A program made the translations under genes and the position numbers. From positions 1 through 9,055 of the forward strand of contig BDTQ01000168.1 of NCBI GenBank assembly GCA_002898135.1: 9,055 nt of DNA, read 5' to 3'. Below the pieces are notes generated by a model. That model was not told where the DNA came from, did no database searches, and worked only from the letters and a program-made list of their open reading frames with translations. The first letter of the stretch is position 1; the number at the start of each line of letters is the position of its first letter. Below, one piece after another: positions 1 through 7,924 of this stretch. This DNA is from a bacterium BMS3Bbin07. Its GTDB lineage: Bacteria > Nitrospirota > Thermodesulfovibrionia > Thermodesulfovibrionales > JdFR-85.

Positions 1-1440
1 CATCGTACTGTCCATGGCCTCTCTAATCACCTTCTGCAAGGTTGAGACAATGGTTGCAATGTCCTGTGTAGATGCGGCGGTTTTATACGAGAGGTTCCTC
101 ATTTCATCGGCAACTATGGAAAAGCTCTTTCCGTGTTCCCCGGCCTGAACAGCGAGTATCTGTGCATTCAGGCTGAGCATGCCTGTCTGTTCAGTCACAT
201 CCTTGATAACCGACAGTATCTTTTCAATATCCCTGGACCTCCTTCCAAGCCTTTCAATTGCCTCTGTAAGGGAGCTTACGGAACTCTCAATTTTTTCCAT
301 CCCCTCAATTGCATCAACAACGGATAACATGCCCTTTTCTGCAATAATATTTGTTGTCCGGTTGCTCAGTTCAGCGGATTCCTTGATGGTTTTTTCTACT
401 TCCTTTACAGAGGCATTGATTTCCTCAATAGAGCTTGAAGCCTGGTGTACGGCAGAAGTAGCATTATCCGCCATTGATGCCACTTCCTGTGCCGATTGTG
501 TCAGACCTGCCACTGCGGAGTATGAATTACTGATATTTTTATTGAGATTGCCTATATTGGATGCTATCTCCTCTGATGAGGCCCTCATCTCAAGGAGCGC
601 AGATACATTGTCATTTGACAATGAGAGGAGTTTTTCCGTATTGGCTATAGTCTGTTCCTGGGACCCGGAGGCATTTTTAACAGCCCTTGATATCTCCTCC
701 AGGAATCTCTGTCTATTACTTATACCGTTTATTACATTCTTGAAAGTCAGGTTTAACTGGCTTATTGCAGCAGAGACGTTGCCCGTGATGCTTTTCAGTT
801 TTCTCACCGTGATCAGTAGCCGTTCAATGAGGAAGTCAAACCCCTTTGCTATGATTCCGATCTCATTGTCTTCTGCAATCTCTATCTTCTGCGTGAGGTC
901 TCCGAGTGTGACCTTTTCTATGTTTGCGCTTAAACTCTCTATCTGTGTGCCGATATGCCTTTGAAAAAAGAGGTAGATCAGAAAGGTCAGGACAAGAAAG
1001 ACAATACCCTGAAGTATCAGATTGGTGAGGATGAAAGCCATATCTGTTTTTACTTTTTTATATTTTATTGTCACTGTTCCGATCTTTTTATCCCCTTCCA
1101 TTATGGGTGTCTCCATGCTTTGTGAAGCCCTCTTCTCCGGTGCCGGAGATTTTCTGAGCAGGAGTTCACCGTTCCTTGTTACCTCTATGGAGACAATATT
1201 TTCATCACTGACAGCCCCGTCTGTTATCTGTTCGAGATATTTATAGTCCTGACTTGTGTTAACAGTGGCGGCAACCTTTTCAATCAGTGTTGATACCATG
1301 TAAATCCTTTTTCTTAACCCATCCTCAATCGTGATATTATGCCTGGAAAAAGACCAGAACCATATGAAGGACTGTCCAATAAGGAGTAGCACAAGGACCC
1401 TGAGTATGAATGTTGTGGATAATTTCTTTTTTATCTTCAT
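1..1440 (-). CDS. Methyl-accepting chemotaxis protein, partial (C-terminus beyond window)
   Basis: This is a transmembrane chemoreceptor that should pass a periplasmic signal to the CheA/CheW pair encoded upstream. The frame is open from ATG at 1440 to base 1, giving 480 residues; the C-terminal half of the signalling hairpin is outside the window. Visible parts are TM1 (about 11-31), a periplasmic region of about 105 residues (31-135) without CxxCH, TM2 (about 136-159), HAMP (about 160-213), and a long helical arm reaching the hairpin tip near 418-441. The tip is recognisable (LNAQILAVQAGEHGKSF) but more divergent than in the upstream receptor: Gly replaces the usual Asn after QT, and Leu429 and Gln432 replace the usual Glu and Arg. 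A methylation-like site (SSSIEEINAS) lies at 335-344. AGGAAG lies upstream of the ATG. The gene follows the upstream receptor after 108 bases. The family is certain; the ligand is unknown. Confidence 0.93.
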   Translation of the reverse strand, partial: MKIKKKLSTTFILRVLVLLLIGQSFIWFWSFSRHNITIEDGLRKRIYMVSTLIEKVAATVNTSQDYKYLEQITDGAVSDENIVSIEVTRNGELLLRKSPAPEKRASQSMETPIMEGDKKIGTVTIKYKKVKTDMAFILTNLILQGIVFLVLTFLIYLFFQRHIGTQIESLSANIEKVTLGDLTQKIEIAEDNEIGIIAKGFDFLIERLLITVRKLKSITGNVSAAISQLNLTFKNVINGISNRQRFLEEISRAVKNASGSQEQTIANTEKLLSLSNDNVSALLEMRASSEEIASNIGNLNKNISNSYSAVAGLTQSAQEVASMADNATSAVHQASSSIEEINASVKEVEKTIKESAELSNRTTNIIAEKGMLSVVDAIEGMEKIESSVSSLTEAIERLGRRSRDIEKILSVIKDVTEQTGMLSLNAQILAVQAGEHGKSFSIVADEMRNLSYKTAASTQDIATIVSTLQKVIREAMDSTM

Positions 1441-1459
1441 GGGTATTTCTTCCTGATCA

Positions 1460-1468
1460 ATTATAACA
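1460..1468 (-). promoter_or_regulatory. Possible extended -10 promoter element before the downstream receptor
   Basis: The minus strand reads TGTTATAAT, an exact extended -10 match, about 20 bases before the ATG at 1440 and just after the inverted repeat. There is no convincing -35 hexamer. Transcription would start near 1453, leaving a leader of about 13 nt that barely contains the AGGAAG ribosome site. It could give the second receptor separate expression, but chance occurrence in AT-rich spacer DNA is possible. Confidence 0.3.
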
Positions 1469-1473
1469 GTAGT

Positions 1474-1490
1474 GGCGAGGTTACCTCGCC
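1474..1490. repeat. Perfect 7-bp inverted repeat between the two receptor genes
   Basis: GGCGAGG and CCTCGCC face each other across a 3-base TTA loop in the 108-base gap between the receptor genes. It could form a tight, GC-rich hairpin in RNA. No run of T follows on the minus (coding) strand, so it does not look like an intrinsic terminator there. It may be an mRNA stability element, an attenuating pause hairpin or a protein-binding site. Confidence 0.6.
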
Positions 1491-1548
1491 TTCCTTATTG
1501 AATTCGTGGTTTACAGACCGTGAAAGAATCTATAGTTTAAAAAATCTC

Positions 1549-2313
1549 TCATATCATTTTCAGTTTCGACATGATATCCCTTATCCATGCGTAGTCATCA
1601 TCATGTGCCTCAACAAAACCCGTATAGTGCTCATCAATGGATTTCAGTACCGCTATCCCTTCAGTGCCGGTATCCTTCAGCGCGAGGATGGCGGATTTTA
1701 TCTCTTTTGCACCTTCCTCGGGCATCTCCCTGGTAATACATATATTGAACTCGGGTATTTCTTCAGAGAACTTTATGAACTTCAACCCCTGGTTCTTATA
1801 TTTGTCTGCAGTTGATTCCATAACTCCTCCAGCGTCATACCCTCCTGAAAGCACTGCCTTTGCCACATCATCGTGATGGCCGAGATAGTTATAGAAGAGG
1901 AGGTCGTCAAGGCCTATGCCGGCTTCAAGGAGCATATACCGGGGCACTATATGGGATGAGGTAGACTCCTGGTCGCCAAAGGCAAAAGAGCAGTCCCTCA
2001 GGTCCTCGATACTTGATACAGGGCTGTCGCTCCTTGCAATAATGACCGAGTGGTGAAAGGGCTTGCCGTCCCTCAGGGCCTTGGCAATTACCCTTACGCC
2101 ATAATCACGGTTGGCCTTTATGTATGTAGATGGGGTCATATAACAGAACTGTGTTGCGCCACTGCCTATATCCTTTATTGCACTGTTGAAATCCACGCCT
2201 ACCTTTAATTCCACCTTCTTGCCGAGTTTCCTGCTCAGGTACTCAGCGAGGGGTGTGAACTTTCTATACATATCTGCCGGAGATTCCAGGGGTACTACGC
2301 CGAGCCTGAGGGT
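1549..2313 (-). other. PhnD-like (phosphonate/oxyanion) binding domain fused to receptor C-terminus
   Basis: Residues about 697-950 read as a complete type 2 periplasmic-binding-protein fold of the PhnD family. It begins with a beta strand ([10 protein letters not shown]). The family's STS-x-H-like loop (813-817), the GHHD helix start (841-844) and the [11 protein letters not shown] segment (853-863) are all recognisable, and these regions line the ligand pocket in PhnD-type proteins. It has no signal peptide of its own and follows a cytoplasmic coiled coil. Ligand identity cannot be read from sequence; many family members bind compounds other than phosphonates. Confidence 0.85.
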
Positions 2314-4401
2314 ATTTTCAGCCCTTGCCGATGTGGAGAACCTGAAACTTTCCATTTCCGTCACAATAAGTTCGGAGTCTTTAACGAGGGACCTGAGAGA
2401 ATTGTTGACCTTGAATGAGAGGTTCCTGTTTTTAACCGGAAGGTCTGATATATTTTCTGCAGATCTCTTTATCTGTTCAGACTCGGTTTTCTGTTCATTT
2501 ATGGCGCTGGCTATCTGCTGACTCTTTTCTGAAACCACATCAGAGCTCTTTCTTATCTGTTTGCTCTGAAGGGACTGCTCCTCTGTAGCAGTTTTCACCT
2601 GTACGGCTATATCCTTAACCTTCTCCGCGGCATTCGTTATAAGGTTCATTCCCCTTGATTGCTCGGATGTGGCCTTTGCAATCTGACTTGCCATATTACG
2701 GACATTTTCCATTGACCTTGATACAAACCGTGCTGCCTCAGCCTGCTCCGAAGTTGAGTGTTCAATGGCCGTAGACATCTCTGAAGAAAGCTCTGCGCTC
2801 TCCACAATCTTTTTCAGTACCCCTGATGACTCCTTTGAGAGCCCGAGTCCCTCATTGACCGCTTCAAGGCCGTGCTTCATTGCATCCACTGCATCCCTGA
2901 CCTCCTGCTGCACCGTCTGTATCAGTGATGAAATCTCCTGGGTGGAGAAGGATGTCCTTTCTGCGAGGTCTTTTATTTCATCGGCAACAACAGAAAACCC
3001 CTTGCCGTGTTCTCCTGCCTGGGCTGCCAGAATAGCCGCATTCAGTGCAAGTAGATTCGTCTGGTCTGTAACATCGTCTATTACTGTGAGTATCTTTCCT
3101 ATCTCTTCGGACCTTCCGCCAAGCTTCTTTATATACTCTGCGGTTTTTTCAACTGAGGTCTTTATCCGTTCCATTCCTTCAATAGTCTTCCCGATGGAAG
3201 TCATTCCATAAGTGGATGCCTCATTCATGACCCGTTCACTCAACTTGGCAGATTCCTTGGTATTCCCTTCGACCTCTCTGATAGATGCTGTAATCTCTTC
3301 AATTGCTGAAAGGGTGTCCTCAGCAGACCTGAAGAGTTCATCAGCGCTCAGCGCAACCTCTTTTATGGAAGATGAGAGTTCCTCAATGGAAGCTGATGTG
3401 GATTCGGTTGATTCAAAGAGTTCGTTGCTGTTGTTGGCGATCTGGGAGGTGCTGGCAGCCATCTCTTCAACCGCAGCGGTGGTCTGTTCTGAAGATGCCG
3501 CAAGGTCTTCCGTATTTGCTGCAATCTCGGTGATTGCAGCGTTCAGTTCCTCTATGGAAGAGGAGATATTCGAAATAGCCTCGGCTTCGAGTTGAGTGCC
3601 TTCAAGAATATCCCTCGACTCCGATTCAACCTCTGAGGAGACCTTGGAGATTCTTTTAGTGACGTCCTTTACCCTCTGAAGGATTGAAGATATGGATTGA
3701 AGGGCATCCTGCAGCGCAGTGCTTGCCTGTCCTATTTCATCAGTAGAATCTATATCGACATTAAAGGTCAGGTCTCCATCCGATAGAAGCCTTGCTGCCT
3801 TTTCGATCTTTTTTACCGGATTGATCACTATCTTTCTCAGAAGCAGCCACATAATAAAAGAGAGTATGGCTATGGCAAACAAGGAAGAGACAATAGTAAT
3901 CATTGCCATCTGTGCAATCTTCTCTTTCTCACTGTCCAGTGTCATTGAGACCTTGACTGCCCCGATGAAAGGGCTGTCAAGCTTGTGGCACTTTTGGCAG
4001 GCAGATTTTTTTATCAGTGGCTTGTAAACGGTCATAAGCCCATTTTCAACCAGGGCGTAAGGGGAGAGGTTCGTCCTGAACCTTTCGACATAGTTCTTCT
4101 CTGTTGCAGGTGCGTTTCCGTCAAAGGCTACCCGGCCTTCGTGATTCAGAATAGTGATGGTCTCTACGCCTTTAAGTTCCTTGAGGTCGCCTGCCATGGC
4201 TTTGGTGATTTCAGACCGTCCTTCAAGCATGGTCCTTTCAATGCTTGTACTGATTACAGCTGCGGTTTCAAACATCTTTTCCTGTGCGGTTTCATAGATG
4301 TTTTTCTTCTGGAGATAGATGACGATGGTTACGGCAAAGATAGCGCCCAAAATAATGACTGATATAACGACTCCAAGGACCTTTTTTTCAAGTTTTCCCA
4401 T
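1549..4401 (-). CDS. Chemoreceptor with periplasmic heme-c motif and C-terminal PhnD-like binding domain
   Basis: This 950-residue chemoreceptor has an unusual architecture. Visible in order are a Lys-rich N-terminus, TM1 (about 8-30), a periplasmic Cache/PAS-like region (31-164) with a CQKCH heme c motif at 135-139, TM2 (about 165-188), HAMP (about 189-242), a helical hairpin (about 243-690) with its tip near 447-470 ([17 protein letters not shown]), and a PhnD/phosphonate-binding-type domain (about 697-950). No hydrophobic stretch separates the hairpin from that last domain, so it should be cytoplasmic. PhnD-family hallmarks are a Y-x-P-L-A-E-Y-L-like first helix, [12 protein letters not shown] (752-763), STSSH (813-817) and [10 protein letters not shown] (841-850). 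The start is well supported: AAGGAG lies 6 bases before the ATG. The gene follows cheW after 61 bases. The expected job is to regulate CheA; the heme signal could be redox state or a gas, and the second ligand may be an oxyanion. Both ligands are inferred. Confidence 0.95.
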   Translation of the reverse strand: MGKLEKKVLGVVISVIILGAIFAVTIVIYLQKKNIYETAQEKMFETAAVISTSIERTMLEGRSEITKAMAGDLKELKGVETITILNHEGRVAFDGNAPATEKNYVERFRTNLSPYALVENGLMTVYKPLIKKSACQKCHKLDSPFIGAVKVSMTLDSEKEKIAQMAMITIVSSLFAIAILSFIMWLLLRKIVINPVKKIEKAARLLSDGDLTFNVDIDSTDEIGQASTALQDALQSISSILQRVKDVTKRISKVSSEVESESRDILEGTQLEAEAISNISSSIEELNAAITEIAANTEDLAASSEQTTAAVEEMAASTSQIANNSNELFESTESTSASIEELSSSIKEVALSADELFRSAEDTLSAIEEITASIREVEGNTKESAKLSERVMNEASTYGMTSIGKTIEGMERIKTSVEKTAEYIKKLGGRSEEIGKILTVIDDVTDQTNLLALNAAILAAQAGEHGKGFSVVADEIKDLAERTSFSTQEISSLIQTVQQEVRDAVDAMKHGLEAVNEGLGLSKESSGVLKKIVESAELSSEMSTAIEHSTSEQAEAARFVSRSMENVRNMASQIAKATSEQSRGMNLITNAAEKVKDIAVQVKTATEEQSLQSKQIRKSSDVVSEKSQQIASAINEQKTESEQIKRSAENISDLPVKNRNLSFKVNNSLRSLVKDSELIVTEMESFRFSTSARAENTLRLGVVPLESPADMYRKFTPLAEYLSRKLGKKVELKVGVDFNSAIKDIGSGATQFCYMTPSTYIKANRDYGVRVIAKALRDGKPFHHSVIIARSDSPVSSIEDLRDCSFAFGDQESTSSHIVPRYMLLEAGIGLDDLLFYNYLGHHDDVAKAVLSGGYDAGGVMESTADKYKNQGLKFIKFSEEIPEFNICITREMPEEGAKEIKSAILALKDTGTEGIAVLKSIDEHYTGFVEAHDDDYAWIRDIMSKLKMI
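3232..3567 (-). repeat. Four tandem 28-residue repeats in the receptor's N-terminal helical arm
   Basis: Residues 279-306, 307-334, 335-362 and 363-390 align without gaps as four consecutive 28-residue (four-heptad) units. Each carries an S/A-x-V/I-E-E-x core at the same position. The Glu pairs lie in small-residue contexts (such as [30 protein letters not shown]) that fit the general receptor methylation consensus; the fourth unit fits less well. The repeat is clear in protein sequence but diverged in DNA, so it is old. Confidence 0.7.
3985..3999 (-). other. CxxCH heme c attachment motif in receptor
   Basis: The codons read Cys-Gln-Lys-Cys-His (residues 135-139), inside the segment between the two membrane helices and just before a strand-like FIGAVKVSM. 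In Gram-negative sensors a periplasmic CxxCH is normally a covalent heme c site. Only one such motif is present, so one heme per monomer is expected, with an unknown distal ligand. Heme attachment itself is inferred. Confidence 0.75.
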
Positions 4402-4462
4402 TCTCTTCTCCTTTGAGAGGCTTAACTATAGGTATAAGGGTATAATTCAATATTATAATAAC

Positions 4463-5158
4463 CTATTGATTACCTTGAGGATGCGTCTTTTTTGTTATAG
4501 TTAACCCAAGCGCCTCCTCAGTCCTGAGTATTGTCATAAAGATTCCATCGGAGATAATAATACCTTCAATAAATCTTGCCTCTTCTTCTGTGATATGTGG
4601 AGGGGCCGGGTTGAGGTCTGATTCGGGCATCCGTCTGACCCCGACAATCCTGTCTGCCATAACACCGATAGGCCCCCTTGGGCCTCTGACAATAACTATC
4701 TTGGCCCTATGAGTGACCCTGTTCCGGTTTCTGTCCGTATCCGGGATTTTTTCAGTATCAGTGATATTCAGTCTTGCCTTCAGGTCCACAATGGGGACCA
4801 TCTTTCCCCGTAATGAACTTAGCCCCTTTACATAAGACGGAGTTCCGGGGACGGGTGTTATAGCGGGAGGATGGGCTATCTCCTGCACATCCCTCATATG
4901 GAAGGCATATGTTTCCGGTCCAAGCTGAAAACAGAGCAGATCAATCCTTACCTCCGGTGCCTCAACCCCGATTGATTCCTCAGGAGAGGCTTTCTCCCCT
5001 GATTCTGCCGGCCCTTCCTTGATAACGGGTTTGGTATTTTCCGTCTTCTCTTCAATGGCTTCCAACGTCTCGTTTTTCGTATCAGAAGGTTTTTGAGTAG
5101 ATGACTTTGCTGTCTTTCCGGCCTGTGCAGCCTTTTTCCTGATTTTCGCTATATCCAT
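4463..5158 (-). CDS. cheW: CheW-type chemotaxis coupling protein with charged N-terminal extension
   Basis: This adaptor couples chemoreceptors to CheA in the cytoplasmic array. The protein has 231 residues. The CheW fold covers about 70-220, with the first strand RIDLLCFQLGPETYAF (71-86), the signature LRGKMVPIVDLKARL (116-130) that includes the conserved Arg (R117), and the end segment FIEGIIISDGIFMTILRTEEAL (196-217). The first 70 residues are low-complexity and rich in Lys, Glu, Pro and Ser. They are predicted disordered and make the protein longer than a classical CheW of about 165 residues. The ATG shares one base with the stop of the ATPase gene (TGATG), and a strong GGAGGAG lies 11 bases upstream. 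The position between ATPase and receptor fits an array adaptor. There is no second CheW domain and no fused receiver. Confidence 0.93.
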   Translation of the reverse strand: MDIAKIRKKAAQAGKTAKSSTQKPSDTKNETLEAIEEKTENTKPVIKEGPAESGEKASPEESIGVEAPEVRIDLLCFQLGPETYAFHMRDVQEIAHPPAITPVPGTPSYVKGLSSLRGKMVPIVDLKARLNITDTEKIPDTDRNRNRVTHRAKIVIVRGPRGPIGVMADRIVGVRRMPESDLNPAPPHITEEEARFIEGIIISDGIFMTILRTEEALGLTITKKTHPQGNQ

Positions 5159-5958
5159 CAGAGTCCAAGCTCCTCCACTGCATCCATGACATTGGTGTTG
5201 TCAATGAGTTGAGAGTCTTTTGAGAAGGCATCAAGCAGTGCCGAGGTTGCAATGCTGTTTATAAGTCTCGGTATTCCTCCGGAATACCTGTGGATAAGGC
5301 CTATCGCTTCATCAGTAAAGAGTCTGGTTTCCCTGCCTGATACCTTCAACCTGTGGTTGATGTATTCCGAGACCTCACTTTCAGACAGGGGAGGCAGGTG
5401 ATAGAATATCCCGATCCTCTGCCTAAGTGGGGCATATGCCCTGTGCTTCAAGCGTTTGAGAATATCCGGTTGAGCCACAAAAATCAGGCTTATAAGGTTG
5501 GTATCGTCGAGCTGGAAATTGGTAAGGAGCCTTATTTCTTCAAATGTCTCCTTTTTAGGTATAAGTTGTGCCTCATCAATAATAATCACAGGTGTAATGC
5601 CGTTTTCATGGTCCTCATAGACCTTCCGGTAAATAGCATCCAGGAGGTCATCCTTATGATTAAAAGGAGGTTTTACCTCCATGCGGCGCGCGATTGTTCT
5701 TAAAAACTGGTTTGCCGTCAGCCTTGGATTTACGATAAGTATTACCCTGTATTGGTCATTCAAAGAGTCCATTAAAGCCCTTGTGAGCGTGGTCTTTCCG
5801 CATCCTATCTCACCTGTAAATAATATGGTTTCCTTTTCCTCCACAACGTACTGAAGTCTTGCAAAGGCCTCCTCATGTGCCTTGCTGAGATAGAGAAACC
5901 GAGGATCCGGAGTCTTATTGAAAGGTCTTTCACTCAACCTGTAAAAGTCTTTATACAT
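5158..5958 (-). CDS. ExeA/GspA-like AAA+ ATPase within the chemotaxis operon
   Basis: This is a soluble 266-residue AAA+ ATPase of the ExeA/GspA (also TniB-like, AAA_22) type. It starts with the family's typical YKDFYRLSERPFNKTPDPRF region. Walker A is GEIGCGKTT (49-57) and Walker B is VIIIDEAQ (124-131). The sensor-1 region is FVAQPD (160-165), a likely arginine finger lies in PLRQRIG (177-183), and sensor 2 is GGIPRLIN (227-234). ExeA itself continues into a membrane segment and a peptidoglycan-binding domain; this protein has neither and ends after the AAA+ lid, so it should be cytoplasmic. The start ATG lies inside the end of cheA (8-base overlap) with AAGGGA 7 bases before it, and the stop overlaps cheW. 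This position implies a function tied to the Che proteins, possibly array assembly, positioning or output, but no such role can be read from the sequence. Confidence 0.92.
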   Translation of the reverse strand: MYKDFYRLSERPFNKTPDPRFLYLSKAHEEAFARLQYVVEEKETILFTGEIGCGKTTLTRALMDSLNDQYRVILIVNPRLTANQFLRTIARRMEVKPPFNHKDDLLDAIYRKVYEDHENGITPVIIIDEAQLIPKKETFEEIRLLTNFQLDDTNLISLIFVAQPDILKRLKHRAYAPLRQRIGIFYHLPPLSESEVSEYINHRLKVSGRETRLFTDEAIGLIHRYSGGIPRLINSIATSALLDAFSKDSQLIDNTNVMDAVEELGL

Positions 5959-7924
5959 GGACCAGTCCCTTGTGCCTGAGCAGGATTTCCTCTGTCAAGG
6001 TCTCAACGTCTATGACAAGTATGACATTGTGCCTGTTGATTTCCGTAACACCTGCAACCCCCTTTAATCCCTCGAAATATCCACCGAGGGACTTTATAAC
6101 AATCTCCTGCCCACCAATAAGTTCGTCTACAAGGAGTCCAACCCTCCGTTCTTCGTATCCGGAAACCACAATATATCGGCTCTCATGATGGCCGCTTTCA
6201 CGGGTCTGAGAACCGATTTCGAAAAAATCCGATACCGGCATAACAGGCAGCAACTCTCCCCTCAGGTTATACACTTTTTTGCCTTCTATGCTCTGAAGGG
6301 CATCCCTGTCGACTATCAGGGTCTCGGAGATCGATGACAGTGGTAAGGCAAAGGTATTGATGCCGACCCTTATCAGCAGTGACTTGATAATGGCAAGGGT
6401 GATAGGGATGGTAAGAGAGAATCGCGTATAAATGTCTTTTTCCGTCCGTACATCCACAAACCCGCCTATCGAAGATATCCGGTTTTTAACCACATCCATG
6501 CCGACTCCTCTTCCCGCCACCTCTGTTACCTTCTCTTTTGTGCTGAATCCTGCCCTGAAGATGAAGCCTGTCAATTCTGTATCGTCTATCTCTTTTCCGG
6601 CAGTGATAATCCCTTTCTCCACTGCCTTTCTGCGTATCATCTCCATGTCAATCCCTCTGCCGTCGTCCTCTATCTCCACTATTACGTTATTGCCACGTTG
6701 AAAAGCCTTAACCCTGATGGTTCCCCTTTCAGGCTTACCCCTTCTCTTTCGCTCTTCAGGGCTCTCTATCCCGTGGTCCATGGCATTTCTGACAATGTGC
6801 ATCAAGGGGTCCACGATCTCTTCGGCGATGAATTTATCCAGCTCGGTCTCCTCTCCAAAGACCGTCAGATTAACGGGTTTTCCTATCTCCTGAGAGTACC
6901 GTTTTACTATCTGTGCAAGGCGTGAAAATATCTGACCGATAGGCACCATACGAATCTCCAGTACCTGCTGCTGTAATTCCGACAGTCTCCTTTCAAGACT
7001 CCGGGATGCCCTGTGCATATCAAAGACAAGCTCTGAGTGCCCGTAGATTCCTGCAAGTTCATGTTCTATGCGTTTAATAGCCCCCTTGGTAAGCGTGAGT
7101 TCTCCAATTGTGTTGAGTATCCCGTCAAGTTTTTCTATATCCACTCTTACAGTGGTTGAAATGCTTTTTAGTGAAGGCTGTGGTTTCCGGACTGTTGCCT
7201 TTTCAGGCTTGCTGCCCGTAATCTGTTCGGGTGCAATGCCAATGGCGCTTTTCAGAGAATCAGGGTTTTTGTCGGATGCAAAGAGAAGTTTGAATCCAAT
7301 AGAGTCTGGCGGCATGTTTTCAGAGGTGGGGAGGATTGATATCAATTCCCCTTGCTTTTTGATCTTTTCTGTAAGTTCAGCAAGTGCTTTGTCAAAGTCT
7401 TCAATGGAGAAGACCGCATTTATGGTGAATATTGCCCTCTTCTTTTTTATATTTGCTCTCAGTCTCTGTTCTTCATAATTGGAGAGCACACTGATAATTG
7501 CCTCATCAATAACGCCGCTTAATGACTCCTGCTTTTGCCGGCTTGAGGTCTTCCGACCGAATACCTTTATATCTTCAAGATATGGTGTTACATCAAAATC
7601 ATTCCCCTGCTCTGTCTTTTCAAGCAATTCTCTCAGGATGTCAATGTTTTTGAAAAGGAATCTGATAACATCATCGCTGACCTCGATATTGCCAAGCCTC
7701 AGACTGTCAAGGATCTCCTCAATGGCATGGCTCAGATATTTTAGTCCCTCAAGCCCGAAGAGGCCAGAAATCCCCTTTAGTGTATGGATGGATCGAAAGA
7801 GGGCATTAACAGTGTCGGGATTTGCCCCTGTCTCAGCGGATTCCTGAAGTTCGAGGAGATGTTCCTCGGCCTCTCCAAGTAACTCTTCCGCCTCTGAGAT
7901 AAACTCCTTTTTTGATGAATTCAT
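5951..7924 (-). CDS. cheA: CheA-type chemotaxis histidine kinase
   Basis: This is the central kinase of the array; it autophosphorylates and passes phosphate to the CheY partner. The domain order in 657 residues is: P1/HPt (about 1-120) with phosphorylatable His47 in SIHTLKG; a middle alpha-beta domain (about 135-222, YEEQRLRANI...) in place of the enteric P2; P3 dimerisation helices (about 257-325, DKLDGILNTIGELTLTKG-like); the P4 ATPase with N box HIVRNAMDHGIE (376-387), G1 VEIEDDGRGID (416-426), F-type AGFSTKEKVTEVAGRGVGMD (458-477); and a P5 CheW-like regulatory domain (about 506-650). All catalytic motifs are intact, so it should be active. No receiver is fused at the C-terminus. The ATG overlaps the cheY stop by 4 bases (ATGA). 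AGGAG is 23 bases upstream, too far for a normal start, so translation is probably coupled to cheY. Confidence 0.96.
   Translation of the reverse strand: MNSSKKEFISEAEELLGEAEEHLLELQESAETGANPDTVNALFRSIHTLKGISGLFGLEGLKYLSHAIEEILDSLRLGNIEVSDDVIRFLFKNIDILRELLEKTEQGNDFDVTPYLEDIKVFGRKTSSRQKQESLSGVIDEAIISVLSNYEEQRLRANIKKKRAIFTINAVFSIEDFDKALAELTEKIKKQGELISILPTSENMPPDSIGFKLLFASDKNPDSLKSAIGIAPEQITGSKPEKATVRKPQPSLKSISTTVRVDIEKLDGILNTIGELTLTKGAIKRIEHELAGIYGHSELVFDMHRASRSLERRLSELQQQVLEIRMVPIGQIFSRLAQIVKRYSQEIGKPVNLTVFGEETELDKFIAEEIVDPLMHIVRNAMDHGIESPEERKRRGKPERGTIRVKAFQRGNNVIVEIEDDGRGIDMEMIRRKAVEKGIITAGKEIDDTELTGFIFRAGFSTKEKVTEVAGRGVGMDVVKNRISSIGGFVDVRTEKDIYTRFSLTIPITLAIIKSLLIRVGINTFALPLSSISETLIVDRDALQSIEGKKVYNLRGELLPVMPVSDFFEIGSQTRESGHHESRYIVVSGYEERRVGLLVDELIGGQEIVIKSLGGYFEGLKGVAGVTEINRHNVILVIDVETLTEEILLRHKGLVHV

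Noticed and set aside
179..964. A 261-residue plus-strand frame opposite the partial receptor
   Set aside because: It is a shadow of the receptor, rich in Ser/Leu/Ile as expected from the complement of a coiled coil, with no ribosome site or family resemblance.
1037..1350. A second heme motif in the periplasmic region of the partial receptor
   Set aside because: The region contains no cysteine and no CxxCH.
1474..1490. An intrinsic terminator after the large receptor gene
   Set aside because: The stem is good, but neither strand has a T run directly after it; TTCCTTATT on the plus strand faces away from the genes.
2765..3595. Two adjoining plus-strand frames opposite the large receptor
   Set aside because: They are low-complexity Ser/Ala-rich complements of the helical repeats; the minus frame has clear conserved domains.
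4402..4462. A promoter for the large receptor based on TATAAT at 4457-4452 on the minus strand
   Set aside because: No acceptable -35 at 16-18 bases and no extended -10; the spacer is simply AT-rich, and read-through from cheW is sufficient.
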